Position numbers and translations under genes: made by a program. The notes below the pieces were generated by a model that saw nothing but the letters and a program-made list of their open reading frames with translations, was not told the origin of the DNA and searched no databases. A DNA stretch of 64,000 bases from Porodaedalea pini (lineage: Eukaryota > Basidiomycota > Agaricomycetes > Hymenochaetales > Hymenochaetaceae): NCBI GenBank assembly GCA_002794775.1, contig NBAY01000004.1:558001-622000 (forward strand), in the 5' to 3' direction. Shown here in pieces: positions 41,772-51,024 of this stretch. Positions within the stretch are counted from its first letter, which is position 1, and every line of letters begins with the position of its first letter.

Positions 41772-42169
41772 GTAGTCGAGATCAACCTTATCATGTTGTA
41801 GAGTAAGAGCCATTAATATTTCGTGATTTCAAGTGATGTTCAAACAGCCAAAAGGAGCATCTTCGTCTGGTGGGACCGCGCGTTCGCTCCGAACAGGGAT
41901 TGCTTACTAGCAGACACATTCACCACTATTTTTTCTTTGTTTCTTGCTACATATGCATGTCTCGAAGCGCAACCCTACTTTCCAATACATCTTCTCCGTC
42001 GCCCAAGTTGTTTCGTGAAGATAGATTAGTTGTACTACTTTTGCATGTGCAACTTTGATAGTGGTCACGGGACGTGCATGATCGACGCGCAGTCCGAGTC
42101 AGTCTCAGAAACTGTTCTTTTTCTCTTCTACATGCTATTGTACACAACATCAACACAAAATCCAAAGCA
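41772..42169. other. Intergenic: displaced DLH2 upstream region and LRR gene 3' flank
   Basis: The stretch 41800-41890 matches 33830-33930 near DLH1, including GTAGAGTAAGAGC and CCGCGCGTTC. Nothing else recognised. Confidence 0.5.
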
Positions 42170-44095
42170 TCAGACGTCAAGATCTATATCCGTTGAATCA
42201 AATGTCTTGAAATCGCGTTTAGACAAGGAGGAGGGGAAAGAAATAGCCTCGCCGCGCAACCCGGTGACACGTCCTCCATCCGACTCTCTAACGTCGACTT
42301 CCATGCCAGTCGTCCAGTCATCTTCACCTCCAGCGTCTGGATGTGTAGAATCGTCGGCGCTGGTCTTCTCAAGCTGGTCCAAGCATCCGCCGCTGCATCC
42401 TCGCCATCGCACAGGGATCCCGGCCTCTCCCCCTACTCTCTGCCCTGCTACATGTTTTTCCCATGAAAGGCATTCTTCGGCGTGCGTCACGAAGACCGGT
42501 CGACGATAACTGCCTTCGTTGGTGTCAAGGTGTCTTTGTGATGGGCATACCGACACGCAGGCGCGCGGTACAGCTCGGGAACTTGGCCGCCTTGCTTCCG
42601 GCGAAGAGTATGGCGCTGCACTGGTTGACTGCAGGGAGGCTATGCTTCCTGGGACACATGACGAAAGACTCTCGCGCAGAGCTGGGGAGATCAAATAGTC
42701 CGATCGTAAAGGCAGATCGTAGCGATGCTCCAAGACCGTTTCCTGGCGTCTCGCACCAGATACAGGCAATGTTGAATCGTGCAGACCATACTGATCCAAG
42801 CTCGAGGCAAGAAGAACTCGCAAGGAAAGCTCAGTCAGAGGGACGACATAATACTTTCTTTCAATTGGTCCGAACCACCGATCCTTCGAAGGCTCCGACT
42901 TAGCGTATGGATTTTCCTCAAAGGGGTTCGGATCAACGGCAAGCGAACTCAGCTTCAACGTCATGATCTCTGAAGGCAGATAACGCAATTTATTGTTTGC
43001 GACGTTCAGTTCTCGCAAGTTCCGTAGTTGACAGATGAGAGGAGGGATTTCCGTGAGGCAGTTGCCACCTAGAGAATGAGCGATATGCACCGCAACATCA
43101 ATATGAAGTAATGCCGCAAGAATCAAAGACATACGAAGACTCAATACCACAAGCGCGTCAAGATTGAAGAGTTCATTCGGTAGCATCGCGATATTGTTCT
43201 TCGCAAGAAACAAATGGATCTCGTCTTCGCGCTGACCAAGCTTCCCTGCTCCAAAGACGATCGAATTTGTCGATTTTGAGCAAGTCCGACGCGGGGCCAA
43301 TTCGCGGACTGACGAGGTATCATTTCGAATGACGACAAGCTTAGATAAATCGGCAATTTTGGGCGGTATATAAGTCAAGCGCTGTCCACTGTGTACCACG
43401 CGAATGGTAACATCAATCCCGGCATAAATAAAAGGCATGGACCCAGTGGATAAAACGCACCTTAGATCAATCTTGCACTCCACTCCATCCACTGCCTGAG
43501 CAAGTGTCTCCTCCCAGAGCGTGTGCTCAGGATCATGAGATGACCGCGCAACGCCTTCGCCGGCTTTTTTATGCCCGGGCTCGCCTTCAAGATCTGAAGT
43601 CACTATCGTACTAGGAATGACATTTGCCAGATATCCATCGCGTTCATACAGACTTGCACGTTCCGCCATCTCGAACACGTCGCGTTGTGGATCTGAATCG
43701 TTCCTTTGGCGCTTCACCTTCTGGCGCGTCGCGTCCTTGCTATAGCTCGGTGGACGTTTCACAGCGCGCGTCGAAGCCGCATACGGGTGAGCAGGTGACG
43801 CGTCAAGCTTCGCATCTTGTCTCCCCTTCCCCTTCCCGTCCGCGCGCCGGACACTGGCAGGCGACGCGTCTGGAGATCCGTCCCCCACAGAAACCCCACT
43901 CACGACATCGAAATGCATTTCCTCATCCGACTCTTCGAGATCAAGCGTATAGTTAGCCGGGGAGGACGGCGGCGATGAGTCGACCGCATAAAGGCTGCAC
44001 GGCGAGGACGGCGGGGAGCTCGTCTCGAATTTGTTTTCATATTCATAGTCTTTGTGAAACAGTTCAAAAGGAGCCTGAAGTACGTTTGTAGACAT
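42170..44095 (-). CDS. Leucine-rich repeat protein, uncharacterised, with at least two in-frame introns
   Basis: Unspliced, the frame gives 641 aa. The N terminus is Ser/Pro-rich and acidic with basic patches (SSPPSSP repeats, KRPPSYSKD). Central LRRs of the LxxLxxLxxNxLxxxP type include LTYIPPKIADLSKL, FLAKNNIAMLPNELFNL and LRELNVANNKLRYLPSEI. The C-terminal region is Cys-containing (FVTHAEECLSWEKHVAG, VRWRGCSGGC). Two likely GT-AG introns keep the frame: 43389-43460 (72 bp), joining KIDL to SGQRL, and 43069-43134 (66 bp), joining LSLR to GNCLTEIPP. Removing both leaves about 595 aa. Further introns are possible. LINE 2 lies 137 bp upstream of the ATG in the same orientation. LRRs mediate protein binding; the role is unknown. 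Confidence 0.75.
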   Translation of the reverse strand: MSTNVLQAPFELFHKDYEYENKFETSSPPSSPCSLYAVDSSPPSSPANYTLDLEESDEEMHFDVVSGVSVGDGSPDASPASVRRADGKGKGRQDAKLDASPAHPYAASTRAVKRPPSYSKDATRQKVKRQRNDSDPQRDVFEMAERASLYERDGYLANVIPSTIVTSDLEGEPGHKKAGEGVARSSHDPEHTLWEETLAQAVDGVECKIDLRCVLSTGSMPFIYAGIDVTIRVVHSGQRLTYIPPKIADLSKLVVIRNDTSSVRELAPRRTCSKSTNSIVFGAGKLGQREDEIHLFLAKNNIAMLPNELFNLDALVVLSLRMSLILAALLHIDVAVHIAHSLGGNCLTEIPPLICQLRNLRELNVANNKLRYLPSEIMTLKLSSLAVDPNPFEENPYAKSEPSKDRWFGPIERKYYVVPLTELSLRVLLASSLDQYGLHDSTLPVSGARRQETVLEHRYDLPLRSDYLISPALRESLSSCVPGSIASLQSTSAAPYSSPEARRPSSRAVPRACVSVCPSQRHLDTNEGSYRRPVFVTHAEECLSWEKHVAGQRVGGEAGIPVRWRGCSGGCLDQLEKTSADDSTHPDAGGEDDWTTGMEVDVRESDGGRVTGLRGEAISFPSSLSKRDFKTFDSTDIDLDV

Positions 44096-44231
44096 GGTAT
44101 TTGATGCGTTGAAATCTTGCTATAATAGTAGTTGTGCAATGTGCTTGGAACGAGTAGGTAGCGGTGTGACGGAGCGCGAAAGGCGTTGCTCTAAGAATAG
44201 ACTGGTCACTGCTGTAAGTACACAGGCCCAC

Positions 44232-44242
44232 GTGATGAAATC
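44232..44242. repeat. Target-site duplication of LINE 2, left copy
   Basis: GTGATGAAATC, repeated at 50532-50542, preceded by CAC so that the site again reads CAC^GTG. Confidence 0.92.
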
Positions 44243-44387
44243 TTTATAATCTCTGCTATCTACTTCTAACAGACTACCAACCGCGCGGAAACGAAAGAAA
44301 AACAAAGGAAACAAAGGTTACGTAGTGCGAACAGTGAGTGTGATCATAACAGTGTAAAAGATGAGCTTGTTTGTGATAGGTTTATAG

Positions 44388-47300
44388 CTAAAGGTCAAAG
44401 GATGGAGGTATATCTGAGAAAAGAGGCATGCCGTCCGGTGGACGGCGAAATGAAAAGTAAGCAAATTTCAGAAGGAGAAGAAAGTTATTGGGACGGAACC
44501 ATTCGGTAAAGGACAATGGTAAGGATCGTTGACGAAAAAGGCCGTTACGAACTAGTGCAAAGTAAGGGCAAACGTTAAGGGAATGGCGGACATCATGTTT
44601 GATGCACGACGGGTCCGGGCAACGCGGTTTGAGGTTACGATCATGCAAATCGAGCGCGTTCAGCATGATGCTGGCGGCGCGTGAAAGAACCGAGCGGTGT
44701 ATCATCTTCCGAGGGGAAATCTTCAGGAACCGGTGCATAGACCGAGTTGGGTGGAGGATAAAAGACGACGGCTCCATGATAGAGCGGTGTCCACGTAAAA
44801 TTACGATATTGGCTTTCCAGTCTCGAAGCAGGTCGAGATGTACTTGCGCCATTAAGTTGGGGAGAGAGTCCGGTATGGTCTCGCGATGAGGGTTGGATGC
44901 TGCGTCCTTTGCCAGCTTATCGGCTTTAGAATTGCCCAGAACTCCCCTATGGGATGGGAGCCATTGGATAGTGATGTGGGATGACTCGTGGTGAAGGGCT
45001 AAGAATATCCCGCATAATCGGCGGAAAAGGATGATGAAGTCGGCATGACGGGCGTCATCTGAAAAGATGAGCTGGACGCAATTGAGAGAGTCGGAGACGA
45101 TGTGGATGTGAACCGGTGTAAAGCATTTCGCAAGGAGAGATGATATACGGCGCATGGCTGCGATGAGCGCTTCCTGCTCTTCAAACAGAATGTTTGAACG
45201 AGAGTGCGCTGCTGAGGAAAAGACAGCAAGTTCTTGTTGATTATGCATGATGGCGAAACCGTGACCGCCGTTGTGGAGGCCGTCGGCATCTGGAATGATA
45301 GAGCCGTCAGTGAAGATGAAATATTGGTAGGGAGGAGGATGTAAGTAAAAGGAGTTGAATGCGCGAATCGCCTGAGGGCGCTGTGCTAATGTAGGGATGG
45401 GAGTCATGATAAGGCGAGAATGAATAGGAGTAAATGAACGAAAAGGCGATTCCTTAGGGATCTGGATGCCAGGAAGGAGGGTCGAGGATAAATATTGATT
45501 GGAAATGGGGTTATGTTTGGAATGCGAAAAGTATGACAAGAGAAATCGTTGTGAAAGTGAACGAATGAAAAGAGGAAGAGGTGGGCACGATAAGAAAGAT
45601 TCGGCCACGGCTGGTGTAATGCTCTTGTGAAAGATAGCGTGCAAAAAGCGGTCTTGTGTTTTTTGAAGAATAGAAGAAATAAACGGGGAGTCAGGGAAAA
45701 GGACGGCGCCATATATGGCGACAGAACGAATTAGTCCAAAATAAAGCATGCGAGCATATTGAAAATACGCGCCATTGCGCCGGTTAAAAAGGAAACGGCG
45801 CTGATGAAGAGTAGAGATGGCTTTGTTTGCCCGAGACTCAAAATGGAGTTTGGGCGAGAGGTCATACGAAAAAATAACCCCTAACCAAGTAAGGTGACGT
45901 GAAGGGGGAATAACGCGATTGTTGTGTAAAGACAGAGCAAGTTGGGAGGGAGGGGGGGAGTTGGTTAAAAAGGAACGGAAAGTGTAGCGAAAAGTATATG
46001 TGGCGACAGCGTGGTTAGGAATGATATGGAGAAGTTCAATTGCATCAGGATCTATGGATAGACCGATGGATTCAAATTGAAGGGAAAGGAATTGAAATTG
46101 GTTGCGAAGTCGAGTCAAATTGGATGAAACGCTATGTGAACGAGCATACAAAAGATGATCGTCCATGTAGGCGAGCAAAGGGCGATGAGGGCCAAAACGA
46201 GTGTTGTAAGCAGTGATGACGTCCGCCGCTGCGAAGATAGAAATGAGCGGGGACAGCGGGGACCCTTGAGGGACACCGCGGTTGGGTTTAATAAAAGGTG
46301 GGAAAAAGGAATTATTGAAATGAAAGGATATTGGGCGATCACAGAGCCATGAAGATAGGACATGGATGAGGTTAGGATGGACGTTGGAACGAATGAGTTT
46401 GGAAAGAAGGAGATTATGCGAAATATTATCGAAAAATCCTTGAATGTCAACCGTAAGGATGGAAGTGATGGGATAACGGTGTCGGGTATGTAGGGCGCTA
46501 AGGTTATCGCCAGCAGAATAGATAAAAGGTTGGTTGAGGATGGTAGAAAGTAATTCATAGCAGGCGGTGAGCGAAGACCGATGTTTTCGACAACCGTGTT
46601 GAGCGTCAGGAAGGAGATTGTTAAGTTCGAAAAAGGGTTGAAGAAAATTAAAAAGAACGCGTTCGAAAAGTTTACCGATGGTGTCAACCAGGGTGATTGG
46701 CCGAAACGCCCGAGGAACTGTAAAGTCTGAACGTTTGGGTTTAGGAATAAAAGTGACGAGGGAAGTTTTAAAAGAAAGTGGGAAATGGCCAAGTCTTAGA
46801 CACAAAGAAAACAGGTCAATGAAAAATTGCCCCTGATGCTCGACTAGGAGCTCCAAATGTTTATATGAAATGTGGCTGTTGCCTGGGCTCGTTTCGTGGT
46901 CGATGCCCTGAAAGGCGGCGTGTATATCCTTCATTTCGATAGGGCGGATGTCGCGGAGAGCGGGGAGAGGTATAATCCCCTGCGGGCCTGATAGCGCGGG
47001 GAAGAATGTTTCCCGAAATAGGGACGATTTGTCTGCTTCAGTCCTGGTGAAGGTGCCGTTCGACATGCGAAGTGCGCCGATGGGTGCGCGGCGACGAGCT
47101 GTGCCCAGATGTTGGTTATGCCACACCGAACGTGTGTCAGATTGCTGAAGGCGGGAGCCATAGAACGCGTTTTTGGTTCGGGCTATTTCAGAATCGAGGC
47201 GAGTTTTCGATTCGGGGCTGGGGTTGTGACAATGTTCGCGATAAAGGCGTGAACACGCTTCGGACCACCAATTATTGGGACCAAAATACGAGCGGGCTTT

Positions 47301-48227
47301 TCGTTTCTGAAGAAAAAGGGTGGCGAATTCGGAAATGGAAGTGTTAAGTAAAAAAAGAAGGTCGTCCAGCGCCTTCGGGGTGTCGATCCCTGTTAAGGAA
47401 AATGGGAAAATTTTGGATTCGCAGAATTTCGAAATAAACAAAGGCAGGTCGCGAGAGCGGATAGAACGAAGGGGTGGCTGCGGGTCTGCAGTTAGAATAT
47501 TAACATTGAAGGAAAAGCGTATAGGGCGATGGTCCGAAGAGATGTCCAAAGAAGGGTCAGAAATAGAGATGTTGTGTAAAAGGCTAGGAGCGAAGTCGCT
47601 CGAGGCTATAATGAGGTCAATGATGGATTTATGCCCCAAAGAACGATGAAAATAAGTATATTGGTCTGGGGGGTTGCAGACGGTTAGCTCATTCTCGTTG
47701 ATCCAGTCGACGAGAGATGATGCTTGAGAAAAGTGGGAAGATTGGTCTGGAAAGGACCAAATGTCAGCATGGCGGTTAAAGTCACCAATAAGGATGTTAG
47801 ATGGGAAATCGAGGCGCGGTAGAGGGTTCTCGAATTCGTGCGAAGCAGGGGAACTGTAGACATTCCAAAGAAGTAAAGGCGATAAGTCGCCCCGAGAAAT
47901 TGAAACAACCGAAATGTTAGGAGATGAGTGAGGGGGGACGTGAAGTGAGACGCGGTGGGCAATGCGAGGATGCACAAGAGTGCACACCCTCGGTTTGTCC
48001 GGCGAAGATGGGCGGAAGGCGGAGTAAGGGGCATAATTGCGAATATTGAAGACTCGGGAGCCGGATGAAGAAACTTTAGAAGGGATAATGGAATGAACTG
48101 TTGGAATCTCCTGAAAGCAAATAATGTCGGGAGAGACGTGCGTGGTAGAAAAGGCACGTAATAAAAAATCAAACGTAGGTTCGGAATTTCGAATGTTTAG
48201 AGAAAAAACAGAAATCGCGTCAGTCAT
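44388..48227 (-). CDS. ORF2 of LINE 2: AP-endonuclease, reverse transcriptase, RNase H
   Basis: This nicks the target and copies the element RNA by target-primed reverse transcription. The frame is open from 48269, but the Met at 48227 (MTDAISVFSLNIRN) directly follows the ORF1 stop after 5 bases and fits the start of the endonuclease domain. Counting from 48269: endonuclease to about 260 (CFQEIP, GDFNRHAD, SDHRPIR), RT about 515-780 (GVPQGSPLSP, YMDD at about 701-704), RNase H about 980-1110 (FTDGS, EEQEAL, VSDSL, KADKLAKDAA), and a C-terminal Cys/His knuckle (C-x4-C-x6-H-x4-C). Tad-clade elements share this domain order. No lesion seen. Confidence 0.93.
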   Translation of the reverse strand: MTDAISVFSLNIRNSEPTFDFLLRAFSTTHVSPDIICFQEIPTVHSIIPSKVSSSGSRVFNIRNYAPYSAFRPSSPDKPRVCTLVHPRIAHRVSLHVPPHSSPNISVVSISRGDLSPLLLWNVYSSPASHEFENPLPRLDFPSNILIGDFNRHADIWSFPDQSSHFSQASSLVDWINENELTVCNPPDQYTYFHRSLGHKSIIDLIIASSDFAPSLLHNISISDPSLDISSDHRPIRFSFNVNILTADPQPPLRSIRSRDLPLFISKFCESKIFPFSLTGIDTPKALDDLLFLLNTSISEFATLFLQKRKARSYFGPNNWWSEACSRLYREHCHNPSPESKTRLDSEIARTKNAFYGSRLQQSDTRSVWHNQHLGTARRRAPIGALRMSNGTFTRTEADKSSLFRETFFPALSGPQGIIPLPALRDIRPIEMKDIHAAFQGIDHETSPGNSHISYKHLELLVEHQGQFFIDLFSLCLRLGHFPLSFKTSLVTFIPKPKRSDFTVPRAFRPITLVDTIGKLFERVLFNFLQPFFELNNLLPDAQHGCRKHRSSLTACYELLSTILNQPFIYSAGDNLSALHTRHRYPITSILTVDIQGFFDNISHNLLLSKLIRSNVHPNLIHVLSSWLCDRPISFHFNNSFFPPFIKPNRGVPQGSPLSPLISIFAAADVITAYNTRFGPHRPLLAYMDDHLLYARSHSVSSNLTRLRNQFQFLSLQFESIGLSIDPDAIELLHIIPNHAVATYTFRYTFRSFLTNSPPPSQLALSLHNNRVIPPSRHLTWLGVIFSYDLSPKLHFESRANKAISTLHQRRFLFNRRNGAYFQYARMLYFGLIRSVAIYGAVLFPDSPFISSILQKTQDRFLHAIFHKSITPAVAESFLSCPPLPLFIRSLSQRFLLSYFSHSKHNPISNQYLSSTLLPGIQIPKESPFRSFTPIHSRLIMTPIPTLAQRPQAIRAFNSFYLHPPPYQYFIFTDGSIIPDADGLHNGGHGFAIMHNQQELAVFSSAAHSRSNILFEEQEALIAAMRRISSLLAKCFTPVHIHIVSDSLNCVQLIFSDDARHADFIILFRRLCGIFLALHHESSHITIQWLPSHRGVLGNSKADKLAKDAASNPHRETIPDSLPNLMAQVHLDLLRDWKANIVILRGHRSIMEPSSFILHPTRSMHRFLKISPRKMIHRSVLSRAASIMLNALDLHDRNLKPRCPDPSCIKHDVRHSLNVCPYFALVRNGLFRQRSLPLSFTEWFRPNNFLLLLKFAYFSFRRPPDGMPLFSDIPPSFDL

Positions 48228-48232
48228 AAAGA

Positions 48233-50470
48233 TTAAAAGGGGGAACGATAGTTTCGGCGAGCTGGACACTCCGATGACCGGGCGCTATGATTGCCCTGGC
48301 AGTTAATGCACAGGGCGAAATGTTCGCACTGAAGGTTGTTAGAAGCTGTACATGGTGCGCATTTGGCAACATGGACAGCAGTACGGTGTGGTTCCGAGCA
48401 GATCGCGCAGCGGGCTACCGATCGGCATTTAGCTGCGGAGTGTCCCAAGCGATGACAATTATCGCATTGGTTAGTGGTAGGGCGGGCCTTCATTTCTTCG
48501 AGTCGACGGATGACGCCAAATACGGGAACCGATCTGTTGTTGTGTAAGAAAAAGTGATCGAAACATAAGCGCGCGTCGTCCTTGAGAACGACCGACACGT
48601 TGCAGTAATCGCGTTGGTTAAGACGCTCAATGGAAGACATGAACCGAGGTGGGAACATGAATTCCTTTCCTTCAAATTGAGGCAGGGAAGAGATTTCGTC
48701 CATGAGGTCTTTTTCTGAGTAAATGAGGTTAGTATCCTTGTCGAATACTGGGACTCCGGGGATAACCATTTTGAATTGGGGCGACGGGGTGAACGCTTTG
48801 GCTCCAGAGATGTTGATGATTCGGTTTAGTTGTGAAACGAGTGTGCTATGTTGGGAATCGAAATCGGATCGAATGTTGGTAAAAGCGATTAGTAGATTAC
48901 TGTTAGAGGTGTATTCCACGTTCAGGATGACCAGATGTTTAAAAGACGGGTTGCCCTTCAGGCCTGCGCGTACTGCATTTTTAACGGATAGGGGAGACGG
49001 GCGAACAGCCAGGTCTCCCGGGAGTGAAAAGAAAATTCGCCGAACGTTGCGAACGCGGGTGTTGACCGATCCGTTAGACCGGTTGATGGGAACTGTCGAG
49101 ATTTCCCCATTAGGGTTCTGTTCAGTTATGCGGACTACCTTGGTAGGGGTAGTCTTGGGTTTTTTCTGTGCTGCTTTCGCGTAGGTCACTGTCGTAAACC
49201 CGTCCTTGTCTGTGCCAACGGCCTCGATGGGTGGGTAGTATACTTGGGTTTGGGAACTTCGGGGGGCATTGTGTTCGGAATGAGCGTAACCGTCGGGAGC
49301 AATGATGACGCCCTCAGTGGTCATGCGAAAGCCCGAGCCTGGAACTCGGGTCTTGGCGACAGCGGCGGCGTACTCGGTTTTACCGTTCTTAGGTGCCGGG
49401 ACGCGTTGTTTAGCAATCGGGCCTGGAGGGGGGAATCTAGGGTCATGAACAAAGCGAGCCCCAAGGGGGTCCGGTAGGATTTTCTGTTGTTTATTCTGAA
49501 TAGAGTTAGTAGACACGGGCGGGCGACCAGTGGGAACAGGGACGTCGGAAAGTTGTTTTTCGATTTTATTGGTTTTCTCCGAGATAGATGAGACGACCGC
49601 CGAGAGCTGCTGGATAGATCGGGACATGGAATGTATGGAGTCCGTGATTTCCTGGTCACGGATGGTCTGACTGTTAGTATAGATGTTTTCAAATACGTGT
49701 TTAAATGAAGGAGAATGGATACGGAAAGTCGAGTGGAAAGCCTCAAGACTTTCGTTAGCTGAATTAGCCAGGCTTGTTTCGTCATCCAAGCTGTTTGACT
49801 TGTTGATCCAGGACACTAAGTTGGACCCGATATTAGCAAGGATGGCTCCGGCGCGAACCGGGTCGTCGAACCAGGGCGTGTCAGATGACCAGGTCGGTTG
49901 CGAAATAAGCGTGTTAATGGTGCCGATGGTTTCTTTGGTAAGGCTCGCAAAGGAAATGTTGACCTTCTCGGCGATGGCCGGATCAGTCATTTCATCGATG
50001 TCCTCCATAACGTTGTCGACCTGAGGAGCCTGGCTAGGATGCTCGTCCGGGATGTACAAATCGTCGTCGTCCATAGCATCAACGTCAATTCGGGCGGGAG
50101 GTGGGATAGACCTGTGTTCTTCTTCTGAGTTCGAACGTTTAAGAGTGTTCTGCGATTCGATATCAGGAGTCGGGGGGAGGTCCCCTTGTTTACGGAGCTT
50201 GGCGGCGTGTTCGTCCGCTTCGACATCGGGAGACCACTGGACACGATTCGACTGTACTGTAGCGCATACGTTGTCATCGTGGTTGTAGGTCTTGTCGCGA
50301 CCACAAATGACGCATAGCTTGGTGGTCCCGCTAACACACTGGCGACTGTGATAGGGGAGATCCTGTTTACACTCCTCACACTTGGTGGGGTCCTTGGGAT
50401 TGACAAGGGAACGGTAAGACTTTGTCTTATGGAGAGAAGCTTTCGCTCTGGTCAACATCTTGTTGTCCAT
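48233..50470 (-). CDS. ORF1 of LINE 2: Cys-rich RNA-binding Gag-like protein (745 aa)
   Basis: It starts MDNKMLTRAKASL. The N-terminal zinc-type region is CEECKQDLPYHSRQC / CVICGRDKTYNHDDNVC. A long Asp/Ser/Glu linker and a coiled-coil-like stretch (SMSRSIQQLSAVVSSISEKTNKIEKQ) follow. The C-terminal half has an RRM-like region ending in three knuckles (CDNCHRLGHSAAKC, CAICSEPHRTAVH, CINCQGNHSARSSEC). It should coat the element RNA. The TAA stop (48233-48235) lies 5 bases before ORF2's ATG. Confidence 0.9.
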   Translation of the reverse strand: MDNKMLTRAKASLHKTKSYRSLVNPKDPTKCEECKQDLPYHSRQCVSGTTKLCVICGRDKTYNHDDNVCATVQSNRVQWSPDVEADEHAAKLRKQGDLPPTPDIESQNTLKRSNSEEEHRSIPPPARIDVDAMDDDDLYIPDEHPSQAPQVDNVMEDIDEMTDPAIAEKVNISFASLTKETIGTINTLISQPTWSSDTPWFDDPVRAGAILANIGSNLVSWINKSNSLDDETSLANSANESLEAFHSTFRIHSPSFKHVFENIYTNSQTIRDQEITDSIHSMSRSIQQLSAVVSSISEKTNKIEKQLSDVPVPTGRPPVSTNSIQNKQQKILPDPLGARFVHDPRFPPPGPIAKQRVPAPKNGKTEYAAAVAKTRVPGSGFRMTTEGVIIAPDGYAHSEHNAPRSSQTQVYYPPIEAVGTDKDGFTTVTYAKAAQKKPKTTPTKVVRITEQNPNGEISTVPINRSNGSVNTRVRNVRRIFFSLPGDLAVRPSPLSVKNAVRAGLKGNPSFKHLVILNVEYTSNSNLLIAFTNIRSDFDSQHSTLVSQLNRIINISGAKAFTPSPQFKMVIPGVPVFDKDTNLIYSEKDLMDEISSLPQFEGKEFMFPPRFMSSIERLNQRDYCNVSVVLKDDARLCFDHFFLHNNRSVPVFGVIRRLEEMKARPTTNQCDNCHRLGHSAAKCRSVARCAICSEPHRTAVHVAKCAPCTASNNLQCEHFALCINCQGNHSARSSECPARRNYRSPF

Positions 50471-50531
50471 AGCAAAGGGGAAGGAGATAGAGAGTTGACT
50501 TCAAGTTTCCCACGGTAGATGATGGTGGTAA

Positions 50532-50542
50532 GTGATGAAATC
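50532..50542. repeat. Target-site duplication of LINE 2, right copy
   Basis: GTGATGAAATC, identical to 44232-44242. Confidence 0.92.
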
Positions 50543-51024
50543 GCGTCGCGTCACATAAGTAGGCTCGTCTTCAGAATCGAAGCAGCTGACTAGGTAGACG
50601 ACTATCCCGACCGCCTTACACGACTTTCCAAAAACCTATGAATGAGGACTGATTAACTGATTTCTAGTACAGTATATCTTGTAAAGCCTTCAGAAGACTC
50701 AGCGCACACCTAGCCAGACATGGATCAGAGCAAATTTGTTAACGTCAAAAAAATACATGCATGTCCAGTCAAAGCTAAGTCCCGAGTTATCCATCCGTCT
50801 ATGACATAATAAAAAATGGTGAAAGTGAAAAATTCCAATGTAAGAAGCGACGAAAGGGGAAAAGAATATCGTACAGATACTGTATACAGCAAGTGGCAAC
50901 AGGTGCCGTCTATAATGAGCCGAATGAGAAAAGCGCCAGAGTAGAAGAAAAGTAGCGTAGTTATTTCTCTAAGTCGTTGCGGAATGCAAAAAGTTTGTAT
51001 CCGGGAAACCACGAAACGAGGCCG
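50543..51024. other. Intergenic: original LRR upstream region and MFS 3' flank
   Basis: No gene recognised. It should contain the promoter sequence that LINE 2 separated from the LRR gene. Confidence 0.4.

Larger units (their letters stand above)
44243..50531 (-). mobile_element. LINE 2: Tad-like non-LTR retrotransposon, full length, both ORFs intact
   Basis: It is 6289 bp with an 11-bp target-site duplication. The 5' UTR is only about 60 bases and the 3' UTR about 145. ORF1 (745 aa) and ORF2 (about 1279 aa from the second Met) are uninterrupted with all catalytic motifs. It is probably a recent, potentially active copy. It is closely related to LINE 1. Confidence 0.94.
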
